Shown piece by piece: positions 43,034-51,457 of a stretch of 64,000 bases of DNA (position 1 is the stretch's first letter; each line of letters starts with the position of its first letter). The position numbers were made by a program, and so were the translations under genes. This DNA comes from Roseateles sp049532965. Its GTDB lineage: Bacteria > Pseudomonadota > Gammaproteobacteria > Burkholderiales > Burkholderiaceae_C. Below the pieces are notes generated by a model. The model saw only the letters and a program-made list of their open reading frames with translations, was not told the origin of the DNA and made no database searches. The stretch is from positions 3,844,001-3,908,000 of the forward strand of contig NZ_CP186694.1 in assembly GCF_049532965.1 (NCBI RefSeq), written 5' to 3'.

Positions 43034-44509
43034 TCAGGGGTGCGCGGCGATCACCTGCGCCACCGCGGCGGTCAGGCGCTTGCCGTAGGGCACGTGCAGG
43101 AACTCGTTGGGGCCGTGGGCGTTGCTCTTCGGGCCCAGCACGCCGCACACCATCATCTGCGCCGCCGGGAAGCCCTTCTGCAACATGCTCATCAGCGGAA
43201 TGGTGCCGCCCTGCCCGATATAGCCCACCGGCTGGCCGAAATGCGCATGGCTCGCCTCATCCAGCGCACGCGTGAGCCAGGGCTGCAGTTCGGGCGTATT
43301 CCATCCGGTGGCGCCGTACGCGCCGGCGCGCCCATCGGGCACGAAGCTCACCTTGGCGTTGTACGGGGCGTTGTCCTCGAGCAGCGCCTTCAGGCGCAGC
43401 GCCGCCTCGTTGCCATCGACCAGCGGCGGCAGGCGCAGCGACAGCTTGAACGCGGTGTACGGGCGCAGCACATTGCCGGCGCTCTTCAATTCGGGGAAGC
43501 CGTCCACGCCGGTCACCGACAGCGTCGGCCGCCAGGTGCGGTTCAGCAGCACCTCGACCGGATCGGTCGTCACCGGCAGCACCGGGCCGCCGTCCGCGCC
43601 GCAAGCCCAGGGCAGGCGCTTGTAGACCTCTTCCTTCAGGATCGCGGCGGTGGCCTTCGCCTGCTCGAGGCGCACGCCGGGAATCTCGCAATGGAAGGAT
43701 TCCGGCAGCAGCCGGCCGGTGCGGGAATCCTCCAGCCGGTCCAGCACCTGGCGCAGGATGCGGAACGAGGACGGCACCACGCCCGAGGCGTCGCCGGAGT
43801 GGATGCCCTCGGTCAGCACCTCCACCTTCAGCACGCCGGACACCATGCCGCGCAGCGATGTCGTCATCCACAGGCGGTCGTAGTCGCCAGCGCCGGAGTC
43901 CAGGCAGACCACCAGCGACACGTTGCCCAGCCGCGGCTTGAGCACGTCGATGTAGGCCGGCAGGTCGTAGGAGCCGGACTCCTCGCAGGTCTCGATCAGG
44001 CCGACGCAGCGCGGCCGCGGCACGCCCTGCCGATCCAGCGCGAGCAGCGCCGTGATCGACGCGTAGATCGCATAGCCGTCGTCCGCGCCGCCGCGGCCGT
44101 ACAGCTTGCCGTCCTCGTACTTGGGCGTCCACGGGCCGAGGTCGGCCCGCCATCCGTTGAACTCGGGTTGCTTGTCGAGGTGGCCGTAGAGGACCACCGT
44201 GTCGGTGCTGTCCGCCTTGGTCGCCGGCAGCTCGAAGAAGATGACCGGGGTCCGCCCGTCCTGCCGGATCACTTCCAGCTTCAGCCCCGGGATCTTCTTG
44301 TTCTCCACCCACTGGGCGGCGTCGCGGACGACGCGCTCGATGTAGCCGTTGGCCTGCCAGTCCGCATCGAACATCGGGCTCTTGGCCGGAATGGCGATGT
44401 AGTCGCTCAGCGCGGGGACGATCTCCTGGTCCCAGACCTGCTCGGCAAAGGTGCCCAGGGCGCTGATTTCATCGGCTTGCAGCGGCAACGACGGATCACG
44501 TGCGTTCAT
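43034..44509 (-). CDS. M20-family metallopeptidase (carnosine dipeptidase-like)
   Basis: 491-residue zinc peptidase of the M20/CNDP type, likely cleaving dipeptides or acylated amino acids in the cytoplasm. Metal ligands are visible in order: His in VVLYGHLDKQPEF, Asp in GRGGADDGYAIYA, the Glu pair in ETCEESGS, and the late His in SNAHGPNEF. An inserted dimerisation domain spans about residues 215-380. AGGAG lies six bases before the ATG at 44509. A longer reading to 44647 was rejected. Substrate unknown. Confidence 0.92.
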   Translation of the reverse strand: MNARDPSLPLQADEISALGTFAEQVWDQEIVPALSDYIAIPAKSPMFDADWQANGYIERVVRDAAQWVENKKIPGLKLEVIRQDGRTPVIFFELPATKADSTDTVVLYGHLDKQPEFNGWRADLGPWTPKYEDGKLYGRGGADDGYAIYASITALLALDRQGVPRPRCVGLIETCEESGSYDLPAYIDVLKPRLGNVSLVVCLDSGAGDYDRLWMTTSLRGMVSGVLKVEVLTEGIHSGDASGVVPSSFRILRQVLDRLEDSRTGRLLPESFHCEIPGVRLEQAKATAAILKEEVYKRLPWACGADGGPVLPVTTDPVEVLLNRTWRPTLSVTGVDGFPELKSAGNVLRPYTAFKLSLRLPPLVDGNEAALRLKALLEDNAPYNAKVSFVPDGRAGAYGATGWNTPELQPWLTRALDEASHAHFGQPVGYIGQGGTIPLMSMLQKGFPAAQMMVCGVLGPKSNAHGPNEFLHVPYGKRLTAAVAQVIAAHP

Positions 44510-44621
44510 GCGGATCTCCTGCGCGGCCGGTTGGCCGCCTGCGGTGTCCGGGAGCCGCTCGGCGGCAGGCCGACCGCATGCCGGCGGCCGCCCGGACGGG
44601 TTGGGGGTGAATCGGGCGATT

Positions 44622-45470
44622 CTAGGAGCGTGCGCCGAGCCAGGCACGCAGCCGGGCGAAGACCTGCTCGCGCTCGGGCTCGTTGAAGATCTCGTGGGCC
44701 AGCGCGGGGAAAGGCACGGCCTGCACGGCGCCGCTGCCCGCCGCCGCCTCGGCGAAGGCCGCGCTGCCGGCCGGCGCGACGCAGCGGTCGGCGCCGGCCC
44801 ACATCAGCAGCGTGGGCGTGGTCCAGCGCGGCACCAGCGGCAGCGTCTCGGATCCGAACGTGGCGATCATCCGCGCCAGCGTCGGCGTGATGCGGTTGTG
44901 GACCAGCGGGTCGTCGCGATACGCCTGCACGACCTCCGGGCTGCGCGAGATCCAGGACGGGTTCAGGCCGTTGCCCACGGCCAGGTGCGGCACCAGCGGC
45001 AAGGTCGCGCCCAGCAGACCGCGCTGGAAGACGGACAGGCCGGCATCGAGCGCCGGGGAACTCAGCACCAGGCCGTCGACGGGCCGTGACCAGGGCGTCC
45101 CCTCCAGCGCACCGGCGACGAAGCGCGCCGCGACGGCACCGCCCATCGAATGGCCGAGCAGGATCAACGGCCCGTGCCCCTTGCGGTCGTCGGCCCGCAG
45201 GCCGTCGATCGCGGCGGCCAGGTCCAGCAGCAGGCTCTCGTGCCGGGGAAGGTCGCCGCGCGCGCCGCCGGAGGCGCCATGGCCGCGCTGGTCGAAGCCG
45301 GCGGCATGCCAGCCCCAGTCGTTCAGGCGCTCGGCGACGGCCTCGTAGCGGCCGATGTGCTCGCCCAGCCCATGCACGATCAGCACCGTGCCCCGGGGCG
45401 GCCGGGACAGGTCGGCCCCCCATTCCCGCCAGTGCAGCGGGAGGCCGTCATGGCCGGTCAGAGTCTTCAT
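44622..45470 (-). CDS. Alpha/beta hydrolase, lysophospholipase/monoacylglycerol lipase-like
   Basis: 282-residue serine hydrolase with the Hydrolase_4 pattern. It has an oxyanion region VHGLGEHIGRYEAVAERL, FDQRGHGASGGARGDL and the nucleophile elbow LLGHSMGGAVAARF. The catalytic His is in PALAHEIFNEPER and an Asp lies near WAGADRCVAP. No signal peptide is seen. Start ATG at 45470 precedes the first strand; the reading to 46091 is overlap only. It is divergent from the AstE-like gene with 64 bases between. Confidence 0.9.
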   Translation of the reverse strand: MKTLTGHDGLPLHWREWGADLSRPPRGTVLIVHGLGEHIGRYEAVAERLNDWGWHAAGFDQRGHGASGGARGDLPRHESLLLDLAAAIDGLRADDRKGHGPLILLGHSMGGAVAARFVAGALEGTPWSRPVDGLVLSSPALDAGLSVFQRGLLGATLPLVPHLAVGNGLNPSWISRSPEVVQAYRDDPLVHNRITPTLARMIATFGSETLPLVPRWTTPTLLMWAGADRCVAPAGSAAFAEAAAGSGAVQAVPFPALAHEIFNEPEREQVFARLRAWLGARS

Positions 45471-45534
45471 GGGGCCGGAGTGTAGGATCGCCCGCCATGC
45501 GCTCCCGTTGTGGACACCCCCAGGTTCGAGCGAG

Positions 45535-46530
45535 ATGACGCCCGCCTTGCTCGAGTCCCTGCCGCCTTTCCATCCGGACGTCCGGCTGCAGCCGCCGTCG
45601 ATCGAGCGCTGGCGGCGCGGCACGGGGACGGATGTCGAGTTCGTGCATGTGCTGGCCTCGGGCCGGCCGGGGCCGACGGCCATGATCGTGGCGCTGGTCC
45701 ATGGCAACGAGCTGTGCGGCGCGATCGCGCTGGACGGCCTGCTCAGCCGCAGGATCGCGCCATCGCGGGGCCGGCTCGTGCTGGCCTTCGCGAACGTCGA
45801 GGCCTTCGGGCGCTTCAACGCGATGGATCCCTTCGCATCCCGCTGCGTCGACGAGGACATGAACCGCCTCTGGGACGACGCCGTGCTGCGCGGGCCGCGC
45901 CCCTCGAGCGACTCGCAGGAACTGCGCCGGGCGCGCGAGCTCGCGCCCTTCGTCGACGCGGCCGACGTGCTGCTGGACCTGCACTCGATGCAGGAGCCCG
46001 GCGCCCCGGCGCTGACCATCTGCGGCAAGACCGACAAGAGCGTGCCGCTGGCGCGCGCGCTCGGCCAGCCCGCCACGCTGCTGGTGGACACCGGTCACGC
46101 GGCGGGACTGCGCCTGATCGACCGCGGCGGATTCGCGGATCCGGCGAGCGGCCGCCAAGCGGTGCTCGTGGAATGCGGATCGCATTGGGAGCCGCCGAGC
46201 GCCGACATGGCGATCGACGTGACGCTGCGCTTCCTGCGCCATCTCGACATGGTCGACCCGGCCTGGGTGAAGCCGCACGCCCGCGTGCCGGCGCCAGGCC
46301 GGCAGCGGCTCGTGCGCGTCAATGAAGGCGTGACTGCGGCGAGCAACGACTTCCGGTTCCTGATATCGGCGCATCACCTGATGGTGGTGCCGCGCGCCGG
46401 CACGCCGCTGGCCGAGGATGGTCATCGCCGCTGGGTCACGCCGCACGACGACTGCGTGCTGGTGATGCCATCACGCCGCGCCGGGCAGGCGGGGCAGACG
46501 ATGGTCAGACTGGGTCGATACGAGGACTAG
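45535..46530 (+). CDS. Succinylglutamate desuccinylase/aspartoacylase-family protein
   Basis: 331-residue zinc deacylase of the AstE/AspA (M14-related) family. The zinc ligands are seen as His and Glu in ALVHGNELCGAI and His in LLDLHSMQEPG. An Arg/Asn pair RFNAMDPFASRCVDEDMNRL matches substrate-binding residues. The rest is a C-terminal barrel. The amino-acid substrate cannot be told. No arginine-succinyltransferase genes are nearby, so naming it astE is not justified. Confidence 0.88.
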   Translation: MTPALLESLPPFHPDVRLQPPSIERWRRGTGTDVEFVHVLASGRPGPTAMIVALVHGNELCGAIALDGLLSRRIAPSRGRLVLAFANVEAFGRFNAMDPFASRCVDEDMNRLWDDAVLRGPRPSSDSQELRRARELAPFVDAADVLLDLHSMQEPGAPALTICGKTDKSVPLARALGQPATLLVDTGHAAGLRLIDRGGFADPASGRQAVLVECGSHWEPPSADMAIDVTLRFLRHLDMVDPAWVKPHARVPAPGRQRLVRVNEGVTAASNDFRFLISAHHLMVVPRAGTPLAEDGHRRWVTPHDDCVLVMPSRRAGQAGQTMVRLGRYED

Positions 46531-46588
46531 GCGGACAGCGGACGCAGTGTCCGTGCTCGCTCCGCCGTGCTCGCCCCACCGTTCCCGT

Positions 46589-47173
46589 TCAATCGCGATC
46601 GAACTTGAACACCGCCATGCTGGCCATCAGGTTGGGCAGCGTGCGGACCTGCCGGCCGCCCTGCACGCCGAAGCTGTCCAGCACCCGCAGCCCGCATTTG
46701 CGCGCCAGGATCTGGAAGTCGGCGTAGGTGCCGACGCGGATGTTTGGGGTGTCGTACCACTGGTACGGCAGCACGCGCGTCACCGGCATGCGGCCAGACA
46801 GCACCTGCAGCCGGTTCGGCCAGTGCGCGAAGTTCGGGAAGCTCACGATGCCGATCCGGCCGACGCGCGCGGTCTCGCGCAGCATCGCCTCGGTGTTGCG
46901 CAGGTTCTGCAGCGTCTCGAGCTGCAGCACGACGTCGAAGCTCTGGTCTTCGAAGATCGCCAGGCCCTCTTCCAGGTTGAGCTGGATGACGTTCACGCCA
47001 CGCTGCGCGCACGCGAGGACGTTCGCATCGTCGAGCTCCACGCCATAGCCGGTGCAGCCCTTGGTCGCCTGCAGGTGCGCCAGCAGCTCGCCGGTGCCGC
47101 AGCCCAGGTCCAGCACACGCGAGCCGGCCGGCACCAGCTCGGCAATCATCTCCATCACCGCACGGTCGCTCAT
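46589..47173 (-). CDS. metW: Methionine biosynthesis protein MetW
   Basis: 194-residue methyltransferase-fold protein found paired with MetX. SAM-binding motif I is VLDLGCGTGELLAHLQATKG, and YGVELDDANVLACAQRG follows. MetW proteins are required for MetX activity in several proteobacteria; whether they methylate anything is unclear. The ATG overlaps the metX stop by four bases, so the two are coupled and share the SAM-responsive leader of metX. Confidence 0.94.
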   Translation of the reverse strand: MSDRAVMEMIAELVPAGSRVLDLGCGTGELLAHLQATKGCTGYGVELDDANVLACAQRGVNVIQLNLEEGLAIFEDQSFDVVLQLETLQNLRNTEAMLRETARVGRIGIVSFPNFAHWPNRLQVLSGRMPVTRVLPYQWYDTPNIRVGTYADFQILARKCGLRVLDSFGVQGGRQVRTLPNLMASMAVFKFDRD

Positions 47174-48360
47174 ACCGCCACTCCCTGGAATCGATGAGCA
47201 GTGGGCAAGGGGACGCCGCCAGGCAGGGGCGTTTCATGCTCCTTCGCGATCCGGTCGAAATAGGCGCGCAGCACGCCGTGATAGCGCGGATCCTCGAGCA
47301 GGAACGCATCGTGGCCATGGGGCGCGTCGATCTCGGCATAGGACACCTCGCGCTTGTTGTCCAGCAAGGCCTTGACGATCTCCCGCGAGCGCGCCGGCGA
47401 GAAGCGCCAGTCGGTCGTGAAGCTCACCACCAGGTACTTGCAGCGCGCGCTGGCGAAGGTCCGGCTCAGGTCCCCGCCATGCTCACGCGCCGGGTCGAAG
47501 TAGTCGAGCGCCCGCGTGATCAGCAGGTAGGTGTTGGCATCGAAGTACTCGCTGAACTTGTCGCCCTGGTAGCGGAGGTAGCTCTCGATCTGGAATTCGA
47601 TGTCGGACGTCGAGTACCCCAGTTCCGCCGCGCGCATCTGGCGGCCGAACTTCTCCTCCATCACATCGTCGCTGAGGTAGGTGATGTGGCCGATCATCCG
47701 CGCAACGCGCAGGCCGCGGCGGGGCACGACGCCGTGTTCGTAGAAAAAGCCATCGTGGAACTCGGGGTCGGTGATGATGGCGCGGCGCGCGACCTCGTTG
47801 AACGCGATGTTCTGCGCCGACAGGTTGGGGGCCGTGGCGACGGCGATGCAGTGCCGCATGCGCTCCGGATACCGCAGCGACCAGTCCAGCGCCTGCATTC
47901 CGCCCAGCGACCCGCCCAGCACCGCCGCCAGCCGCTGGATGCCGAAGCGGTCCAGCACGCGGGCCTGGGCATCGACCCAGTCATGCACCGTCACCACAGG
48001 GAAGTCGGCGCCATACACCCGGCCGGTCTCCGGATTCAGGTGCATCGGTCCGGTCGAGCCGAAGCAGGATCCCAGGTTGTTGATGCCGATGACGAAGAAG
48101 CGGTCGGTGTCCAGCGGCTTGCCGGGACCGACGAGGTTGTCCCACCAGCCTTCACTCTTCTCCACGCCCGCATGCGTGCCGGCCACATGGTGGCTGGCGT
48201 TCAGCGCATGACAGACCAGCACGGCGTTGGACTTGTCCTCGTTGAGCCGGCCGTAGGTCTCGACCATCAACTCATACCCGGCGATGCGCGCGCCGCTGCG
48301 CAAGGTCAGCGGCTCGTCGAACAACAGCCGCTGCGGTGTCACGTCACCGACAGAACCCAT
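47170..48360 (-). CDS. metX: Homoserine O-acyltransferase MetX
   Basis: 396-residue alpha/beta-hydrolase fold enzyme that activates homoserine for methionine synthesis. The nucleophile elbow is LGGSLGGMQALDW with S151, and the catalytic Asp/His lie at the C-terminus (DAPHGHDAFLLEDPR). MetX may use acetyl-CoA or succinyl-CoA. With MetW the succinyl form is common, and sequence inspection does not decide. The ribosome site GAGGTG precedes the ATG at 48360. Upstream lie a terminator-like hairpin and a SAM-II riboswitch, so it is repressed when SAM is high. Confidence 0.95.
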   Translation of the reverse strand: MGSVGDVTPQRLLFDEPLTLRSGARIAGYELMVETYGRLNEDKSNAVLVCHALNASHHVAGTHAGVEKSEGWWDNLVGPGKPLDTDRFFVIGINNLGSCFGSTGPMHLNPETGRVYGADFPVVTVHDWVDAQARVLDRFGIQRLAAVLGGSLGGMQALDWSLRYPERMRHCIAVATAPNLSAQNIAFNEVARRAIITDPEFHDGFFYEHGVVPRRGLRVARMIGHITYLSDDVMEEKFGRQMRAAELGYSTSDIEFQIESYLRYQGDKFSEYFDANTYLLITRALDYFDPAREHGGDLSRTFASARCKYLVVSFTTDWRFSPARSREIVKALLDNKREVSYAEIDAPHGHDAFLLEDPRYHGVLRAYFDRIAKEHETPLPGGVPLPTAHRFQGVAV

Positions 48361-48381
48361 GGAACACCTCGATCAGAACCA

Positions 48382-48425
48382 GAAAAACAAAACCCGGCGC
48401 CGCTGCTTGAAGCGGAACACCGGGT
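48382..48425 (-). terminator. Intrinsic terminator in the metX leader
   Basis: Minus-strand ACCCGG (48425-48420) pairs with CCGGGT (48397-48392), with an inner stem CCGCT/AGCGG (48415-48411 with 48404-48400). It is followed directly by TTTTGTTTTT. It lies between the aptamer and metX, positioned to stop transcription before the gene. Confidence 0.85.
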
Positions 48426-48446
48426 CTCGATCCGTGGATCGGGTGT

Positions 48447-48498
48447 CCCTCTTTAGCTGCATTTCTTGGGCGCCCGCAAGCCGGACAAATCGGCGCCA
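48447..48498 (-). promoter_or_regulatory. SAM-II (SAM-alpha) riboswitch aptamer upstream of metX
   Basis: The minus-strand RNA follows the SAM-II pattern closely. P1 is GGCGCC (48497-48492) paired with GGCGCC (48474-48469). The loop begins GAUUUGUCC and contains GCUUGC. The 3' part is AAAUGCAGCUAAAGAGGG, almost the same as the known metX aptamers (AAUGUAGCUAAAAAGGG). The H-type pseudoknot P2 can form between GUCC (48486-48483) and GGAC (48448-48445). Binding S-adenosylmethionine should lower metXW expression. Confidence 0.93.
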
Positions 48499-48507
48499 TG
48501 GGGCGGG

Positions 48508-48513
48508 AGTATA
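48508..48513 (-). promoter_or_regulatory. Probable -10 element of the metXW promoter
   Basis: TATACT on the minus strand ends nine bases before the first aptamer base, so transcription would begin almost at the riboswitch. No good -35 match is seen. Confidence 0.6.
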
Positions 48514-48568
48514 GCCACGCCTCCGGGACCCGCCCCCCGGAGGCGCCACGGCGCCTGCTTCCGCTGGA

Positions 48569-50440
48569 TCAGGGCGCCGTGCAGAGGCAGTGCACGATCG
48601 CGCGCACCGGCGGCTTGGCCCCGGTGGGGCCTGCCTGCGCCTGCTCAGCCAGCCAGGTCATGTCGACCTGCGCCTCGCGCAGCGGGGCCGGCAGCGACGG
48701 CAGGCTGCCCATCGCCTGCATCACCATCGCCCGCAGCGACGGGGCCGCCGCGTCGCCGACGCTGGCCAGCAGGCGGTCGACGGTGCTGCGCTCCGGCTCG
48801 ACGTACTGCACCGACGGATCGTCGCCCAGCTTGGCGCGCTTGGCCGCGCTCGCGATGGCGTCAGCCAGCAGGCCGTTGCGGTCCACCAGCCCGCGCTCCA
48901 GCGCCTGGGCACCGGTCCACACGCGGCCCTGGCCGACAGCATCGATCTGGGGCTGCGTCTTCTTGCGCGCCTTCGCGGCCTTGCCGGTGAAGTCCGCGTA
49001 GATGTGCTCGATCGACGACTGCACCACCTGCGCCAGCCGCGGGTCCAGCGGACGCCGCGGGTCATAGCCGCTGGCCAGCCAGGTCGTCGTGTAGCCGCCG
49101 GTGTGGATCGACAGCTTGTCCATCAGCTTGTCGGCCGTCGGCAGCATGCCGAACACGCCGATCGAGCCGGTGATCGTCGACGGATCGGCAATCACCTCGT
49201 CCGACGCCATCGAGATCCAGTAGCCCCCCGACGCCGCGACACCGCCCATCGAGACGACGACCGGCTTGCCGACCGCTCTGGTCAGTTCGAGCTCACGGCG
49301 CACCAGCTCCGACGCGAACGCGCTACCGCCCGGCGAATTCACGCGCAGCACGACGGCCTTGATCTTGTCGTCTTCCCGCGCCTGGCGGATCAGCTTGGAC
49401 ATCGACTCGCCGCCGATGCGGCCCGGCCCGGCGCTGCCATCGACGATCTCGCCCTCGGCCACGATGACGCCGACCTGGCCGTCCGGCTTCGGCAGCTTCG
49501 CCGGCAACTGTGCGACATAGGCACCCAGGCCGATGCGGCGCAGGGCCTTCTCGTCCTTCGCGCCACGCTTCTCGAGCAGCGCCTCGACCTCGTCACGGGT
49601 CTTGAGGCCATCGACCAGCTTCTCGGCCAGCACGAACTTGCCGGGGTCGCCGTTGACCGCCTGCAGGCGCTGCGGCAGCTCGTCGATCGCGCGCTGGATC
49701 GCCCCCTTGGGCAGCTTGCGCGCCGCCTCGACGCTCGTCTGGTAGCGCGCCCACAGTTCGTCGTAGAGATAGCCTTCCGCCTCCAGCGTCGCCTTCGACG
49801 GTCCGTTCTCGAAGTAGGGCTCGACGGCGTTCTTGTAGGTGCCCACGCGCATCACGTTGGGCGCGATGCCCAGGCGATCCAGCGCGTCCTTGTAGTAGTT
49901 CCGGTAGCGGCCGTAGCCCTCGATCATCACGCCGCCCATCGGGTGGACGTAGACCTCGGTGGCCTGCGCGGCGAGGTAATACGCGCGCTGGTCATACGCA
50001 TTGCCGAAGGCCACCACCGGCTTCTTGCTCGCCTTGAAGCGGGTCAGCGCGGCCTCGATCTCATGCAGCGCCGCGGGGGTGGCGCCGCCCATCTGGTCCA
50101 GGTCCAGCAGCACCTGGGTGATGTGCTCGTCCTTGGCGGCGGCATCCAGCGCCCGGAGGATGTCGCGCAGGCGGGTCTGGGCGCGGTTCTCGCCCTTGAT
50201 CTGCGCGATCGCCTGGTCGCGCGGCGAGCCCGAGAACTGCTCGACGACCTCGCCCTGGATGTCCAGCACCAGCGTCGTCTTTTCCTGCAGCGGCTTGCCG
50301 CCGCGCGTCGCGGCCCAGATCAGACCGATCACGATCAGCCAGAACAGCAGTGTGAACACCACGCGCCGCGTGCCGTCCATGAACCACCACAGCTTGCCGA
50401 ACAAGCGCCCGACCGGCGCCAACGCTCGCTTCACGCCCAT
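48569..50440 (-). CDS. sppA: Signal peptide peptidase SppA, 67K type
   Basis: 623-residue inner-membrane serine protease that degrades cleaved signal peptides in the periplasm. One N-terminal membrane anchor (VVFTLLFWLIVIGLIWAAT) and two tandem S49 domains are present. The catalytic Lys of the first half is in GTYKNAVEPYFE. The catalytic Ser is in GGVAASGGYWISMA, with SPGGSAFASE as oxyanion region. Length matches E. coli SppA. It lies downstream of the metX promoter region in the same direction but has its own gap of 154 bases to the GST gene upstream. Confidence 0.95.
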   Translation of the reverse strand: MGVKRALAPVGRLFGKLWWFMDGTRRVVFTLLFWLIVIGLIWAATRGGKPLQEKTTLVLDIQGEVVEQFSGSPRDQAIAQIKGENRAQTRLRDILRALDAAAKDEHITQVLLDLDQMGGATPAALHEIEAALTRFKASKKPVVAFGNAYDQRAYYLAAQATEVYVHPMGGVMIEGYGRYRNYYKDALDRLGIAPNVMRVGTYKNAVEPYFENGPSKATLEAEGYLYDELWARYQTSVEAARKLPKGAIQRAIDELPQRLQAVNGDPGKFVLAEKLVDGLKTRDEVEALLEKRGAKDEKALRRIGLGAYVAQLPAKLPKPDGQVGVIVAEGEIVDGSAGPGRIGGESMSKLIRQAREDDKIKAVVLRVNSPGGSAFASELVRRELELTRAVGKPVVVSMGGVAASGGYWISMASDEVIADPSTITGSIGVFGMLPTADKLMDKLSIHTGGYTTTWLASGYDPRRPLDPRLAQVVQSSIEHIYADFTGKAAKARKKTQPQIDAVGQGRVWTGAQALERGLVDRNGLLADAIASAAKRAKLGDDPSVQYVEPERSTVDRLLASVGDAAAPSLRAMVMQAMGSLPSLPAPLREAQVDMTWLAEQAQAGPTGAKPPVRAIVHCLCTAP

Positions 50441-50593
50441 CCCATCCTCCCGGGTCCGTCAACGGAAAGTCAGACCGGCTCGACAACCGAGCCGGGATGC
50501 GGCGATTGTGAGCCCAGTCGGAGACCGTGGCGGGAAGTCAGCGGGGGGATCGCCCTTCAGGGGGAGGGCGCGAGCGGGACGCCCGGGAACGGC

Positions 50594-51226
50594 TCAGCCG
50601 TTGGCCGGCGGCACCGTGTCCTGGAAGCTCTGGCGCGTCATCAGCTTGTCGAAGTGCTTCGCCAGGTTGGGATGCGGCGTGCGCCAGTCGATGTCGGGAA
50701 ACCGGTAGTCCAGGTAGCCGAGCGCGCAACCGAGCGCGACGTCAGCCAGCGTGAAGTGGTTGCCGGAGCACCAGTTCTTCTCGCCCAGCCCGTGGCCCAT
50801 CGCGCGCAGCGAGGCATGGACCTTGGTCATCTGGCGCTCCACCCACGCGGCGCTGCGCTCGCCCGGCGCGCGGCCGGACCAGGTGTTCTCCAGGCGCGCA
50901 GCCACGCAGGCATCGAGCAGGCCGTCGCCCAGCGCTTCCCAGGTCCGCACCTCGCAGCGCTCGCGTCCGCGCTCGGGGATCAGCCGGCCGACGGGGGACA
51001 GCGTGTCGACGTACTCGACGATGACGCGCGAATCGAACACCGCGCCGGTGATCGAATCCTGCCCCTCCATGACCAGGCACGGCACCTTGCCGAGCGGGTT
51101 CATCTTGAGGATGCTGTCGCTGCCCCAGACGTCCTCCAGCTCGAACTGATAGTCGAGCTTCTTCTCCGCCATGACGACGCGGACCTTGCGGACGTAGGGG
51201 CTGGTAAGGGATCCGATGAGCTTCAT
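50594..51226 (-). CDS. Glutathione S-transferase family protein
   Basis: 210-residue GST with an N-terminal thioredoxin-fold domain (MKLIGSLTSPYVRKVRVVMA, with Ser9-Pro as the likely glutathione-activating region, then NPLGKVPCLV) and an all-helical C-terminal domain after about residue 85 (HFTLADVALGCALGYLD). It resembles the YibF-type GSTs. Substrate unknown; the neighbours do not indicate a pathway. Confidence 0.92.
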   Translation of the reverse strand: MKLIGSLTSPYVRKVRVVMAEKKLDYQFELEDVWGSDSILKMNPLGKVPCLVMEGQDSITGAVFDSRVIVEYVDTLSPVGRLIPERGRERCEVRTWEALGDGLLDACVAARLENTWSGRAPGERSAAWVERQMTKVHASLRAMGHGLGEKNWCSGNHFTLADVALGCALGYLDYRFPDIDWRTPHPNLAKHFDKLMTRQSFQDTVPPANG

Positions 51227-51457
51227 GGTGTCGCGGGATTCTAGCGAGTCGCTTCCCCGGACTGACTCCCGGACGCCACAGACCCGTTGCCCTCATTTGG
51301 GTGTATTGCCGTCCCCTGCGCCGGTGACGCACACTCGCGCCCGCCCTGATCGACGCGCGTACCGGCTCGCCGGCGCATGCAACTCGAACAAGCGGCGACA
51401 TGAGAACAACACAACAGGCGCTGTCGACGTGATGGCGCGCAACGAGCGAGGGAATCC

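Noticed and set aside
48590..51244. Plus-strand open frame opposite sppA and the GST gene
   Set aside because: Arg/His/Gln-rich shadow; sppA motifs and catalytic residues are on the minus strand.
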